DNA of 64,000 nucleotides from Jilunia laotingensis (GTDB lineage: Bacteria; Bacteroidota; Bacteroidia; Bacteroidales; Bacteroidaceae): NCBI RefSeq assembly GCF_014385165.1, contig NZ_JACRTF010000001.1:2232001-2296000 (forward strand). The letters run 5' to 3'. The position numbers and the translations under genes were made by a program. Position 1 is the stretch's first letter. Each line of letters opens with the position of its first letter. Below, piece after piece: positions 45,377 to 58,108 of this stretch. The notes beneath the pieces were generated by a model. The model was given only the letters and a program-made list of their open reading frames with translations, had not been told where the DNA came from and searched no databases.

Positions 45377-46330
45377 TTAATAAATTTCTTTTGCTACTTC
45401 CTTGATGCTGTCCACTGCACCGATGGAGTAAAAATGTATACTTGGTACTCCATGTGCCATTAATTCGCGGCATTGCATCACACACCATTCAATACCGACC
45501 TTCTGAACTTCTGCGTCGTTTTTGCATCTCAAAGTCTCTTTTACAAGTTCTTCGGGTAAGTCAACTTTGAATGTTTTCGGTATCATGCTTAATTGGGATA
45601 ACTTTTTGAAAGGCTTTATTCCAGGGATGATCGGTACATGGATGCCGGCTTCCTTGGCTCGTTCCACGAAATCGAAATATTTCTGATTGTCATAGAAAAG
45701 CTGAGTTACTGCATATTCTGCACCGTTTTCTATTTTCTTTTTCAACCAGTAGATATCCGAATCCATGTTGGGAGATTCTTCGTGTTTCTCCGGATAGCAA
45801 GCTACTCCGTATGAAAAAGGGGTGTTGGTAACTTTCATTTCCGATCCGTCGACGAAGATTCCTTTATTGAAGTTATTGATCTGTTCCTGTAATTCGGTGG
45901 CGTGGTGATATCCGTCTCCTTCGGGAGTAAATACAGACTCATGCTTGGCTTTATCACCACGAAGTACCAATAAGTCAGTAATTCCTAGAAATTGCAGATC
46001 CAGTAGTACATATTCTGTTTCTTCACGGGAAAAGCCGCTACAAAGAATATGAGGTACCACCGTTATGTTATATTTATTTTGAATAGCTGCCGCAACGGCT
46101 ACTGTTCCCGGACGTCTCCTCAGCTTAGTTCGCTGGAATAATCCGCTCCCTAAGTCTTTATAGACATATTCACTACGATGAGTTGTTATATTAATGTATT
46201 TAGGATTAAACTCATGAAGTATATCGATGTCTTTGTACAGTTTCTCAATGCCTGTGCCTTTCAATGGAGGGAGGATTTCAAAGGAGAAAGCAGTTTTTTC
46301 GTTGCTTTGTATATGGTCTATTACTTTCAT
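45377..46330 (-). CDS. metF: 5,10-methylenetetrahydrofolate reductase
   Basis: 317 residues from the ATG at 46330 (a TTG directly before it is less likely). TIM-barrel FAD enzyme: 'FSFEILPPLKGTG' at the N-terminus, 'VPHILCSGFSREETEYVLLDLQFLGITDLLVLRGD' and 'AEYAVTQLFYDNQKYFDFVERA'. It makes methyl-THF for methionine synthesis. It leads the minus-strand group with holB 51 bases on. Confidence 0.94.
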   Translation of the reverse strand: MKVIDHIQSNEKTAFSFEILPPLKGTGIEKLYKDIDILHEFNPKYINITTHRSEYVYKDLGSGLFQRTKLRRRPGTVAVAAAIQNKYNITVVPHILCSGFSREETEYVLLDLQFLGITDLLVLRGDKAKHESVFTPEGDGYHHATELQEQINNFNKGIFVDGSEMKVTNTPFSYGVACYPEKHEESPNMDSDIYWLKKKIENGAEYAVTQLFYDNQKYFDFVERAKEAGIHVPIIPGIKPFKKLSQLSMIPKTFKVDLPEELVKETLRCKNDAEVQKVGIEWCVMQCRELMAHGVPSIHFYSIGAVDSIKEVAKEIY

Positions 46331-46380
46331 CAATTTTATTGTTCTTCTTTGCTTCTGTTTACTATAAATGCATATTGGGA

Positions 46381-46388
46381 CAAAAATA
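46381..46388 (-). promoter_or_regulatory. -7 element of metF
   Basis: Minus-strand TATTTTTG matches TAnnTTTG, 50 bases before the ATG. Confidence 0.55.
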
Positions 46389-47260
46389 CGAAAAAATGCA
46401 GAGATATTATATGAGCCTGTTTAAATTTTATTTATTAGTGCCCTAATAGATACTGGTTTTGTCATTTTCCTTGTTGATTAGGACGTTAGTCCATAGCTTC
46501 AGTAGAGCCTTGTCTGCTGGTTAAGTCGTGAAAGGAGGGCCAAAATCCAGCGCTTTGTCCTTGTTCTTGGACTTTTATCATATGCATTAGCCGAGATGTC
46601 AGTTAAATAGCCAATACTTTTTTTATTCTATATGGCCGTTTATTTCTTGTGTCTAGGGGCTAAAAGAGTAATTCTGTTATTTCAATAGATATATGAGTAA
46701 TAAATAAAAAGGCACCCGTTTGGGGAGCAATCTTTCAAGTTAACCTATAGATGGTTATATACAATACGCCAATCAACTATTCATCCTGATTTAGTCCCCG
46801 TTCTTTATCCTTCCTTTTTTGTTTTTTTTCGTTGAACAGCGTGTGTCGTCTTGCCTTGTTCCCGTGTTGTGGCGTTCCCGTTCCGGCCTTCTCTCCTTCC
46901 CGCTGTTCCGGTGGCTTCCGCCTCCTTCCCCTCCCTTTCCCGCGGTCGGAAACTCCCGTGGCCCGGCGTGCGTCGCCCCTTTTTTATGGGGCTGGTTCTT
47001 GTGTCTTTCCCCTGTTTTTTTTATGTTGTCGTGCCTTTCCCCCTTCTTTCTTCCTTTCCCTTCCTTTTTTTCTCGGTCCTCCTCCGTCGCGGTTCCCGCG
47101 CGTCCTCTTGGGGCCCCCCCCTTATGATATAATCCCCCCTTGTAATATAATAATGTGTCCCCCTTTCCTTTCGCTTTCTTCCCCCTTCCTTTCATCGCCC
47201 TGTTTCCCAGCCCCTTGCGAAAAAGTTTTTCATTTTGTGTAAAAAAGTTCCCTTTATGTT

Positions 47261-47290
47261 TTGGAGTTGTCCTCCCTTTCCCTATCTTTG
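47261..47290 (+). promoter_or_regulatory. rRNA operon promoter P1
   Basis: TTTG (47261-47264), 18-base spacer, TATCTTTG (47283-47290). The bases after it, CACCCGCTTTC, resemble those after P2. Confidence 0.75.
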
Positions 47291-47429
47291 CACCCGCTTT
47301 CGAGAGGTAAAGCGTTCGTTTCTTGACATCCTTGCAGTGGGCGGCCCCCGGTTTTTTCCTTCTTTCTTTTTCCTCCCTTTCGCAGAGAGAGGCGGTTGGG
47401 GAAGGGGAAAGCAAAAAAACCTTAAAGGA

Positions 47430-47461
47430 TTTGGTGGTTTCGAACAAAACCCCTACCTTTG
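47430..47461 (+). promoter_or_regulatory. rRNA operon promoter P2
   Basis: TTTG (47430-47433), 20-base spacer, TACCTTTG (47454-47461), followed by CATCCGCTTTC. This is a near-ideal Bacteroides promoter about 255 bases before 16S. Confidence 0.78.
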
Positions 47462-47545
47462 CATCCGCTTTCTGAAACGAGGCCTCCGGGCCGTCAGGAG
47501 ACAGTTAGTTCTTTGAAATATTGATAAACAATACAAGTAGTACAT

Positions 47546-47701
47546 CCCGGCCCCCGCCCTTTTGGGCGGTGGGCCGGGTCCAAGATAAAGAACCGTCATT
47601 TCCGGCCCGGGCCGTTTTTTTTCGGCCCGGTTCCGGTGGTTTTCTTGATAAATCGCGGCATCCATGACAGAGCAAGAACGGCCCGGGGCTTATGCCCCGG
47701 G
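47546..47701 (+). other. rRNA leader with three GC-rich hairpins
   Basis: Hairpin 1 is 47546-47578 (14 bp, one-base bulge, TTTT loop). Hairpin 2 is 47602-47636 (inner stem CCGGGCCG/CGGCCCGG with eight-T loop). Hairpin 3 is 47682-47701 (CCCGGGGC/GCCCCGGG, TTAT loop). In addition CGCGGCAT at 47654 can pair with TGCCGCG just after 16S (49250-49256), which would form the processing stem around 16S. Confidence 0.6.
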
Positions 47702-47717
47702 TCTCGACAATACTTTT

Positions 47718-49242
<1,525 letters not shown>

Positions 49243-49392
49243 GGAGCGGTGCCGCGTTTTATCTCTTTCCGGTTCTTTACCTGTCCTGCTTGTACTTGTT
49301 TATTTATAGATATGATCGACCGCCCGTGTTCTTTGCGGGCATAGATGAACAAGAGAAAACAGAAGCCGGGTCTACGCAGACCGGGTTGAACT

Positions 49393-49466
49393 AGTCCTAT
49401 AGCTCAGTTGGTTAGAGCGCTACACTGATAATGTAGAGGTCGGCAGTTCAACTCTGCCTGGGACTA
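49393..49466 (+). tRNA. tRNA-Ile (GAU)
   Basis: A 74-nt cloverleaf in the 16S-23S spacer. Acceptor AGTCCTA pairs with TGGGACT, anticodon loop CTGATAA, and the T loop is TTCAACT. CCA is not encoded. Usual spacer tRNA. Confidence 0.96.
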
Positions 49467-49543
49467 CTTCCAGAAGGCCGACGCCCTTCCCCTCGGGTCC
49501 TCTCCGGCCCCGTCCGGAACCCCGCCCGGCCGTCTTCTGAGAA

Positions 49544-49617
49544 GGGGGATTAGCTCAGCTGGCTAGAGCATCTGCCTTGCACGCAGAGGGTCAACGGTTC
49601 GAATCCGTTATTCTCCA
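49544..49617 (+). tRNA. tRNA-Ala (UGC)
   Basis: A 74-nt cloverleaf. Acceptor GGGGGAT pairs with ATTCTCC, anticodon loop CTTGCAC, T loop TTCGAAT, discriminator A. Second spacer tRNA, 77 bases after tRNA-Ile. Confidence 0.96.
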
Positions 49618-49744
49618 CATTCCCTGAGGGGACACGATCTTTGACATGATGTACAAAAGTAAACGAAAAGCGAAAAGCTGAAAGTATTAGCCGTCCGGGG
49701 TGGCGCTGACGTGTGCGAACGCGTCCTCGCTCCCGCGGCGGCGG

Positions 49745-52630
<2,886 letters not shown>

Positions 52631-52697
52631 CCCGGCGCTTTCCGCCCCGCCCTGCGGGTTCGCCCTTCGTTTGCTTTTCCGTCATGTCCGCCTCATT

Positions 52698-52806
52698 CAG
52701 GTGGCTACAGCGCCGGGGTTCCACCTCTTCCCATCCCGAACAGAGAAGTTAAGCCCGGCCACGCCGATGGTACTGCGTAACAGTGGGAGAGTAGGTAGCC
52801 GCCGTC
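52698..52806 (+). rRNA. 5S ribosomal RNA
   Basis: About 109 nt. End stem GGTGGCT pairs with AGCCGCC. Conserved CCCGAACAGAGAAGTTAAGC and GGTACTGC are present. It sits about 70 bases after 23S. Confidence 0.94.
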
Positions 52807-52811
52807 TTGCC

Positions 52812-52855
52812 GCCCCCCCGCGCCCCTGAAGGGACGCGGGGGGGCTTTTCTTTTT
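52812..52855 (+). terminator. rRNA operon terminator
   Basis: A 15-position GC stem (52812-52826 with 52831-52845, one C-A mismatch), TGAA loop, then TTTTCTTTTT. Very strong intrinsic terminator right after 5S. Confidence 0.93.
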
Positions 52856-53179
52856 GCCGCGGGCCGCCGTCGCCCCCCCCGCGGGAGGCCGGAGACGCCC
52901 GGAAGGCGCGACGGAATGAACTCATGCTATCATTCAATGCTCGTTCACATAATCGAAAGCAGCATGAGGCTGCCAATATGCTATTTTTACTTTTCCTGTT
53001 TCATCTTATCTGTCATTCCCGGACAGAAATTTTTGGCTTGGACATGTTTTACTTATATTTTTCATGGATGGTGGTCCTTATATTAATGAAAGGATGATGT
53101 AGTCCATTGCCTCGCACCAATGGGTACCGGGGCTTACTGCCACACTTGTGGTATTGTGGTATGGGAAATTTGCTAATCA
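52856..53179. other. Intergenic region, no gene seen
   Basis: 324 bases between the rRNA terminator and the end of nadK. It starts GC-rich, then becomes ordinary AT-rich DNA. A frame at 52807-53097 runs through the 5S terminator and has no protein features. Confidence 0.7.
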
Positions 53180-54052
53180 CTATATCCTTGTGTCGGCCCC
53201 CCACATCATCTTGGAACGTAAAGTGTCAAAGAACACATGATGAGGACGTTTGACAACTTTGATGGAATAGGGCGCTTTGCGAATAGTCAGGCGAGTGGTA
53301 TCTTTACATGACTCACTACTTCCATCGATAGCTATAAGAAAATTGTGACTACGACTTTCAACATCAAGTGTCAATTCCCAATCATCGGGAATCACAATCG
53401 GACGAACATTGAGACTATGTGGGGCTACCGGAGTAAGGGCAATCGTATTGGAATGAGGGACGATGATCGGTCCCCCAACGCTTAACGAATAGGCTGTAGA
53501 ACCTGTTGGAGTAGCAATAATTAATCCGTCAGCCTGATATGTAGTTAGAAAAGCACCGTTAATGGCAGTTCTTATACTGATCATGGATGAACTATCCCGC
53601 TTTAATATGGCTATTTCGTTAAGGGCAAACGGGGAACTTTGTAAATGCTTGTCTTCACAGATAAGTTGTAGAACGCTACGCTCTTCAATCGAATAATGTT
53701 TGGCATATATCTCGTTGAAGGTCTCTTCCATTTCTGCTGGGGAGATATCTGCCAGAAATCCCAAACGTCCGGTGTTTATACCAAGAATCGGAATGTTTTT
53801 ATTACCTACTCTGCTGGCTGCTTTCAAGAAAGTGCCGTCTCCTCCAATGCTGATCACCATATCTGCTGAAAAGTCATTTCCGTCGAACAATCCTGCCGGA
53901 TAAAGCTTTAGTTTCAAATCTGAGATTAGGAAGTTATAAAACTCCCTACATATATATATTTCTGCTCCATGTTCCTCCAGAATGTGGAACAGGGTTTCTG
54001 CATGAGATGATTTCTTGGCTTGAAATGTATTTCCAAAAATAGCAAATTTCAT
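53180..54052 (-). CDS. nadK: NAD kinase
   Basis: 290 residues from [10 protein letters not shown] (an ATG 12 bases earlier is possible). Family motif [13 protein letters not shown] (GGDG) and '[14 protein letters not shown]'; '[25 protein letters not shown]' is the second conserved block. It phosphorylates NAD to NADP. It diverges from pdxJ. Confidence 0.94.
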   Translation of the reverse strand: MKFAIFGNTFQAKKSSHAETLFHILEEHGAEIYICREFYNFLISDLKLKLYPAGLFDGNDFSADMVISIGGDGTFLKAASRVGNKNIPILGINTGRLGFLADISPAEMEETFNEIYAKHYSIEERSVLQLICEDKHLQSSPFALNEIAILKRDSSSMISIRTAINGAFLTTYQADGLIIATPTGSTAYSLSVGGPIIVPHSNTIALTPVAPHSLNVRPIVIPDDWELTLDVESRSHNFLIAIDGSSESCKDTTRLTIRKAPYSIKVVKRPHHVFFDTLRSKMMWGADTRI

Positions 54053-54126
54053 ATTTAACTTCATTGGTCAGGATGCAAATTTGGCATTTTTTTTCGGGAT
54101 TGCTGTTATGGTGTTACTAATATTTG

Positions 54127-54134
54127 TATTTTTG
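54127..54134 (+). promoter_or_regulatory. -7 element of pdxJ and the Tol genes
   Basis: TATTTTTG matches TAnnTTTG, 19-22 bases before the pdxJ start. It excludes the in-frame start at 54081. Confidence 0.6.
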
Positions 54135-54152
54135 CAGCAAACAATTCATGTA

Positions 54153-54869
54153 ATGATGACTAGATTAAGTGTGAACATAAATAAAGTGGCTACTTTAAGA
54201 AATGCACGTGGCGGAGATGTTCCGAATGTGGTAAAAGTAGCACTTGACTGTGAGAGTTTTGGTGCTGATGGCATTACGGTTCATCCGCGACCGGACGAAC
54301 GGCATATCCGTAAATCAGATGTATATGATTTGCGTCCGTTGCTTAGGACTGAATTTAATATAGAAGGCTATCCCTCTCCCGAATTCATAGATCTCGTGTT
54401 GAAGGTTAAACCTCATCAGGTAACTTTGGTGCCCGACTCTCCAACGCAGCTTACTTCTAATTCAGGTTGGGATACGAAGGTTAATCAGGAGTTTCTTACA
54501 GAAGTGTTGGATGAATTTAATACAGCGGGGATTCGTACTTCCGTATTCGTGTCGGCTGATGCCGAAATGATCGAGTATGCAGCGAAGGCAGGAGCCGACC
54601 GGGTTGAGCTTTATACAGAACCTTATGCTTCAAATTTCCCAAAAGGTCCGGAAGCCGCTATCGCCCCGTTTGTAGAAGCTGCCAAGGTGGCGCGTAAACT
54701 TGGTATCGGGCTAAATGCAGGCCATGACTTAAGTTTATTGAACTTGAATTACTTTTATAAAAACATTCCTTGGGTCGATGAAGTTTCTATCGGACATGCC
54801 TTGATAAGTGATGCACTTTATCTGGGATTGGAACGTACCATTCAGGAATATAAAAATTGTCTTCGCTGA
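54153..54869 (+). CDS. pdxJ: Pyridoxine 5'-phosphate synthase
   Basis: About 238 residues; two adjacent ATGs (54153, 54156), with [20 protein letters not shown] the family start. '[19 protein letters not shown]' and '[13 protein letters not shown]' are active-site segments. It makes PNP from 1-deoxyxylulose 5-phosphate and aminoacetone phosphate in the DXP-dependent vitamin B6 route. Its TGA overlaps the ATG of the next gene by one base. Confidence 0.94.
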   Translation: MMTRLSVNINKVATLRNARGGDVPNVVKVALDCESFGADGITVHPRPDERHIRKSDVYDLRPLLRTEFNIEGYPSPEFIDLVLKVKPHQVTLVPDSPTQLTSNSGWDTKVNQEFLTEVLDEFNTAGIRTSVFVSADAEMIEYAAKAGADRVELYTEPYASNFPKGPEAAIAPFVEAAKVARKLGIGLNAGHDLSLLNLNYFYKNIPWVDEVSIGHALISDALYLGLERTIQEYKNCLR

Positions 54870-55591
54870 TGAATACATTGTTATTATTAGCCCAAGGGGC
54901 TGCAAATATGGCCGATTCACTGGCTACAGCCAATCCGGTACTTACCCCTGTAGGTACACCGGCAGAGATGAATATGCTCGATATGGCAATTAAGGGCGGC
55001 TGGATCATGATTGTACTTGCCGTGTTGTCTGTCGGATGTTTTTATATCTTGTTTGAAAGAATGTACGTCCTGCGGAAAGTCAACAAGGAGGATCCTATGT
55101 TTATGGATAAGATTAAAGATTATATCCATAGTGGTGAGATAAAGGCAGCTATCAATTATTGCCGTACCGTCGATACACCGTCTGCCCGAATGATTGAGAA
55201 AGGCATCAGCCGCTTGGGGCGTCCGGTAAATGATGTACAGGCCGCTATAGAAAATGTAGGAAATATAGAGGTAGCCAAGTTGGAGAAAGGTCTACCCGTA
55301 ATGGCGACTATCGCAGGTGGGGCACCTATGCTGGGTTTTCTTGGGACAGTGACAGGCATGGTGCGTGCCTTTTACAATATGGCTAATGCTGGAAGTGGCA
55401 ATATTGATATAACCTTGTTGTCCGGTGGTATCTATGAAGCAATGATTACTACGGTGGGTGGTCTTATCGTAGGTATTATTGCTATGTTCGCTTACAATTA
55501 CCTGGTTATGCTGGTAGATCGGGTTGTTAACAAGATGGAGTCGAAAACGATGGCTTTCATGGATTTACTCAATGAACCGGCACAGAAATAA
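54869..55591 (+). CDS. MotA/TolQ/ExbB proton channel family protein
   Basis: 240 residues from [10 protein letters not shown]. Three membrane helices: 'GGWIMIVLAVLSVGCFYILFERM', 'MATIAGGAPMLGFLGTVTGMVRAF' and 'AMITTVGGLIVGIIAMFAYNYLVM'. The last two are the conserved pore helices. With the ExbD/TolR and TonB-like genes after it, it forms an energy-transducing complex of the Tol or ExbB type. Confidence 0.92.
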   Translation: MNTLLLLAQGAANMADSLATANPVLTPVGTPAEMNMLDMAIKGGWIMIVLAVLSVGCFYILFERMYVLRKVNKEDPMFMDKIKDYIHSGEIKAAINYCRTVDTPSARMIEKGISRLGRPVNDVQAAIENVGNIEVAKLEKGLPVMATIAGGAPMLGFLGTVTGMVRAFYNMANAGSGNIDITLLSGGIYEAMITTVGGLIVGIIAMFAYNYLVMLVDRVVNKMESKTMAFMDLLNEPAQK

Positions 55592-55599
55592 CTATCCAG

Positions 55600-56019
55600 A
55601 TGTCATTAAAACGAAGAGCTAAAATATCGCCTAGTTTCAGTATGGCGTCCATGACGGATGTCATATTCCTGTTGCTGATCTTTTTTATGATTACTTCTAC
55701 GGTCGTGTCGCCTAATGCGATTAAGGTTTTACTCCCACAGGGAAAACAGCAGACTTCTGCGAAGCCTTTGACTAGGGTAATTATTGATAAAGACTTGAAT
55801 TTCTACGCAGCTTTTGGAAATGAAAAGGAACATTCCCTGACGTTGGAAGAGTTGACTCCTTTTCTGCAAAGTTGTGCTGACAAAGAGCCTGAAATGTTTG
55901 TGGCACTATATGCAGATGAAACAGTACCCTACCGTGAGATTGTGAAAGTACTAAATATTGCGAACGAGAATCATTTTAAAATGGTGCTGGCTACCCGCCC
56001 GCCTGAAACGAATAATTAG
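55600..56019 (+). CDS. ExbD/TolR family protein
   Basis: 139 residues. One membrane helix with the proton-carrying Asp (SMASMTDVIFLLLIFFMITST), then the periplasmic domain ending 'VPYREIVKVLNIANENHFKMVLAT'. It starts 8 bases after the TolQ-like gene and ends 3 bases before the TonB-like gene. Confidence 0.93.
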   Translation: MSLKRRAKISPSFSMASMTDVIFLLLIFFMITSTVVSPNAIKVLLPQGKQQTSAKPLTRVIIDKDLNFYAAFGNEKEHSLTLEELTPFLQSCADKEPEMFVALYADETVPYREIVKVLNIANENHFKMVLATRPPETNN

Positions 56020-56022
56020 ATA

Positions 56023-56859
56023 ATGGACAGAAAGAAAAAGGGTGAATATGTAGGTATGCTGGGTGCTGTGTTGGTGCATGTGGCCTTCATTGCTCTTTTG
56101 ATTCTGGTGAGTTTCACTGTGCCCGATAGTCAGGAAGAGGGAGGTGTCCCCGTGATGATGGGAGATGTGGATCTTGCAAAAGGAAATTATGATCCTTCTA
56201 CGATGGTAGATGTCGATGTGCTTCCACCGGAGGAAGTTCTCGAAGCTGAACCACAGGAAACAGTGGAGGAAGAGATGATCACTCAGACGGAAGAGGAGAC
56301 CGTAACAATAAAACCGAAGGCCGAACCAAAGAAAGAAAAACCGAAAGAGGTGAAGAAACCTGAGAAGACCGCTGCCGAGAAAGCTGCGGAGGCGAAACGG
56401 CTGGCTGAAGCAAAAGCAGAACAAGAACGGAAAGCAGCCGCTGAAGCTGCTGCCAAACGTGTTTCTGGCGCTTTTGGAAAAGGTGCCCAAATGGGAGGAA
56501 GTAAAGGTACGGCAGAAAGTGGAACCGGAGTGGAAGGTAGTAAAAACGGTAATTCCTCGACAGGTGCCACGACTGGTACGGGAGGTTATGGAACATTTGA
56601 CCTCGGAGGGCGTTCTATAGGTGAAGGCGGTCTGCCCCGGCCTATATATAATGTACAAGAGGAAGGTCGTGTGGTCGTATCAATCACGGTGAACCCAGCA
56701 GGACATGTAATTGCCACCAGTATTAACCGCCAGACCAATACGGTGAATGCCGCACTACGAAAGGCTGCTGAAGACGCTGCGAAGAAAGCTCGTTTCAACG
56801 CTGTAGACGGCATTAATAACCAAACCGGTACGATTACATACTATTTTAATTTGAGATAA
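56023..56859 (+). CDS. TonB/TolA-like energy transducer
   Basis: 278 residues. One membrane helix (GAVLVHVAFIALLILVSF) with the His used by TonB/TolA; a middle part rich in Glu, Lys, Pro and Ala, with a helical 'EKAAEAKRLAEAKAEQERKAAAEAAAKR' stretch like TolA; then a glycine-rich part; and a C-terminal TonB-like domain ('EGRVVVSITVNPAGHVIATSI', 'ARFNAVDGINNQTGTITYYFNL'). The helical middle and the TolQ/TolR neighbours favour a Tol-type role, but no tolB or pal gene is next to it. Confidence 0.88.
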   Translation: MDRKKKGEYVGMLGAVLVHVAFIALLILVSFTVPDSQEEGGVPVMMGDVDLAKGNYDPSTMVDVDVLPPEEVLEAEPQETVEEEMITQTEEETVTIKPKAEPKKEKPKEVKKPEKTAAEKAAEAKRLAEAKAEQERKAAAEAAAKRVSGAFGKGAQMGGSKGTAESGTGVEGSKNGNSSTGATTGTGGYGTFDLGGRSIGEGGLPRPIYNVQEEGRVVVSITVNPAGHVIATSINRQTNTVNAALRKAAEDAAKKARFNAVDGINNQTGTITYYFNLR

Positions 56860-56883
56860 AGATATAAATCAATATATAAGATT

Positions 56884-57435
56884 ATGGGAACAGTATATGC
56901 TTTTTTTGCAGACGGATTTGAAGAAATTGAAGCCTTCACAGCCATTGACACGTTGAGACGTGCGGGATTGAATGTGGAAATAGTGTCTGTGACACCGGAT
57001 GAGATTGTAGTTGGCGCACACGATGTTTCAGTGCTTTGCGACGTGAACTTTGTGAATTGCGATTTCCAGGATGCCGAGCTGTTGCTTTTACCAGGGGGGA
57101 TGCCCGGTGCCGCTACACTCGATAAGCACGAAGGATTGCGTAAATTGATCCTGAAGTTTGCAGAAAACAATAAACCGATTGCTGCTATTTGTGCTGCTCC
57201 GATGGTATTGGGAAAACTAGGTTTGCTGAAGGGACGTCGCGTTACGTGTTATCCCAGCTTTGAACAATATCTGGAAGGTGCTGAATGTACAAATGAGTCG
57301 GTTGTGACGGATGGTAATATCATTACGGCAATGGGGCCGGGTGCGGCTATGGACTTTGCTTTGGCGATAGTAGAAAAGCTTGTCGGTAAAGACAAAGTCG
57401 ATGAACTGGTAGAGGCAATGTGTGTAAAACGTTGA
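56884..57435 (+). CDS. DJ-1/PfpI family protein
   Basis: 183 residues. '[20 protein letters not shown]' at the N-terminus and the nucleophile elbow '[20 protein letters not shown]' with Cys in AICAAP. The YajL/DJ-1 subgroup is linked to protection from reactive carbonyls and oxidative stress. It stands between the TonB-like gene and ispD, 4 bases from the latter. Confidence 0.9.
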   Translation: MGTVYAFFADGFEEIEAFTAIDTLRRAGLNVEIVSVTPDEIVVGAHDVSVLCDVNFVNCDFQDAELLLLPGGMPGAATLDKHEGLRKLILKFAENNKPIAAICAAPMVLGKLGLLKGRRVTCYPSFEQYLEGAECTNESVVTDGNIITAMGPGAAMDFALAIVEKLVGKDKVDELVEAMCVKR

Positions 57436-57439
57436 TAAT

Positions 57440-58108
57440 ATGACTCGTACCGCTTTGATTGTGGCTGGTGGAAAGGGGTTGCGTATGGGGAGTGATCTCC
57501 CCAAACAATTTCTTCCTATCGGGGGTAAGCCCGTATTGATGCATACTATCGAAGCATTTCACCGTTTTGACAAAGAGATAAGAATTGTTCTTGTATTGCC
57601 AAGGGAACAACAGCCATACTGGAAAGAACTTTGCGTTAAACACCAGTTTGCAATAGACCATATTATTGCCAATGGCGGTGAAACACGCTTTCATTCCGTG
57701 AAAAACGGACTTCATTATGCGGAACCGGGGTTGGTAGGCATTCATGACGGTGTGCGTCCATTTGTTTCGCAAGAAGTAATCGGACGCTGTTATGAGATGG
57801 CATTGGCAAAAAGAGCGGTTATTCCAGTGATCAATGTGGTTGAAACGGTGCGGCATTTGACGGAAACGGGCAGCGAGACCGTGAATCGTGACGATTATAA
57901 GCTGGTACAAACTCCGCAAGTGTTTGACACTGCTCTTCTAAAAGAGGCATATGCGCAGGAGTACACTCCATCTTTTACAGACGACGCGTCTGTAGTAGAA
58001 GCCATGGGGATACCCGTATACCTCACTGAGGGCAATCGTGAAAACATAAAAATAACCACTCCTTTCGACTTGAAAATAAGCAGTGCTTTGATAGAATGTT
58101 CGATCTGA
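57440..58108 (+). CDS. ispD: 2-C-methyl-D-erythritol 4-phosphate cytidylyltransferase
   Basis: 222 residues. CTP loop [19 protein letters not shown]; '[11 protein letters not shown]' and '[19 protein letters not shown]' are typical of IspD. It makes CDP-methylerythritol in the non-mevalonate isoprenoid pathway, which uses the same DXP pool as PdxJ. It overlaps recG by 13 bases. Confidence 0.94.
   Translation: MTRTALIVAGGKGLRMGSDLPKQFLPIGGKPVLMHTIEAFHRFDKEIRIVLVLPREQQPYWKELCVKHQFAIDHIIANGGETRFHSVKNGLHYAEPGLVGIHDGVRPFVSQEVIGRCYEMALAKRAVIPVINVVETVRHLTETGSETVNRDDYKLVQTPQVFDTALLKEAYAQEYTPSFTDDASVVEAMGIPVYLTEGNRENIKITTPFDLKISSALIECSI

Larger units (their letters stand above)
46331..47717. other. 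Long non-coding region ahead of the rRNA operon, with polypyrimidine tract
   Basis: About 1.4 kb without a supportable protein gene. 46331-46800 is AT-rich and shows nothing beyond the metF promoter. 46810-47220 is strongly pyrimidine-rich on the plus strand: C or T make 52 of 60 bases at 47041-47100 and 51 of 60 at 47161-47220. Frames there on either strand encode only low-complexity text. Two tandem promoters follow at 47261 and 47430, then three GC-rich hairpins before 16S. Confidence 0.75.

Noticed and set aside
46791-47447. 218-residue minus-strand frame and overlapping plus-strand frames ahead of the rRNA operon
   Set aside because: The translations are low-complexity Lys/Arg/Gly or Phe/Leu/Pro/Ser text caused by the polypyrimidine tract; there is no promoter, start context or family signal.
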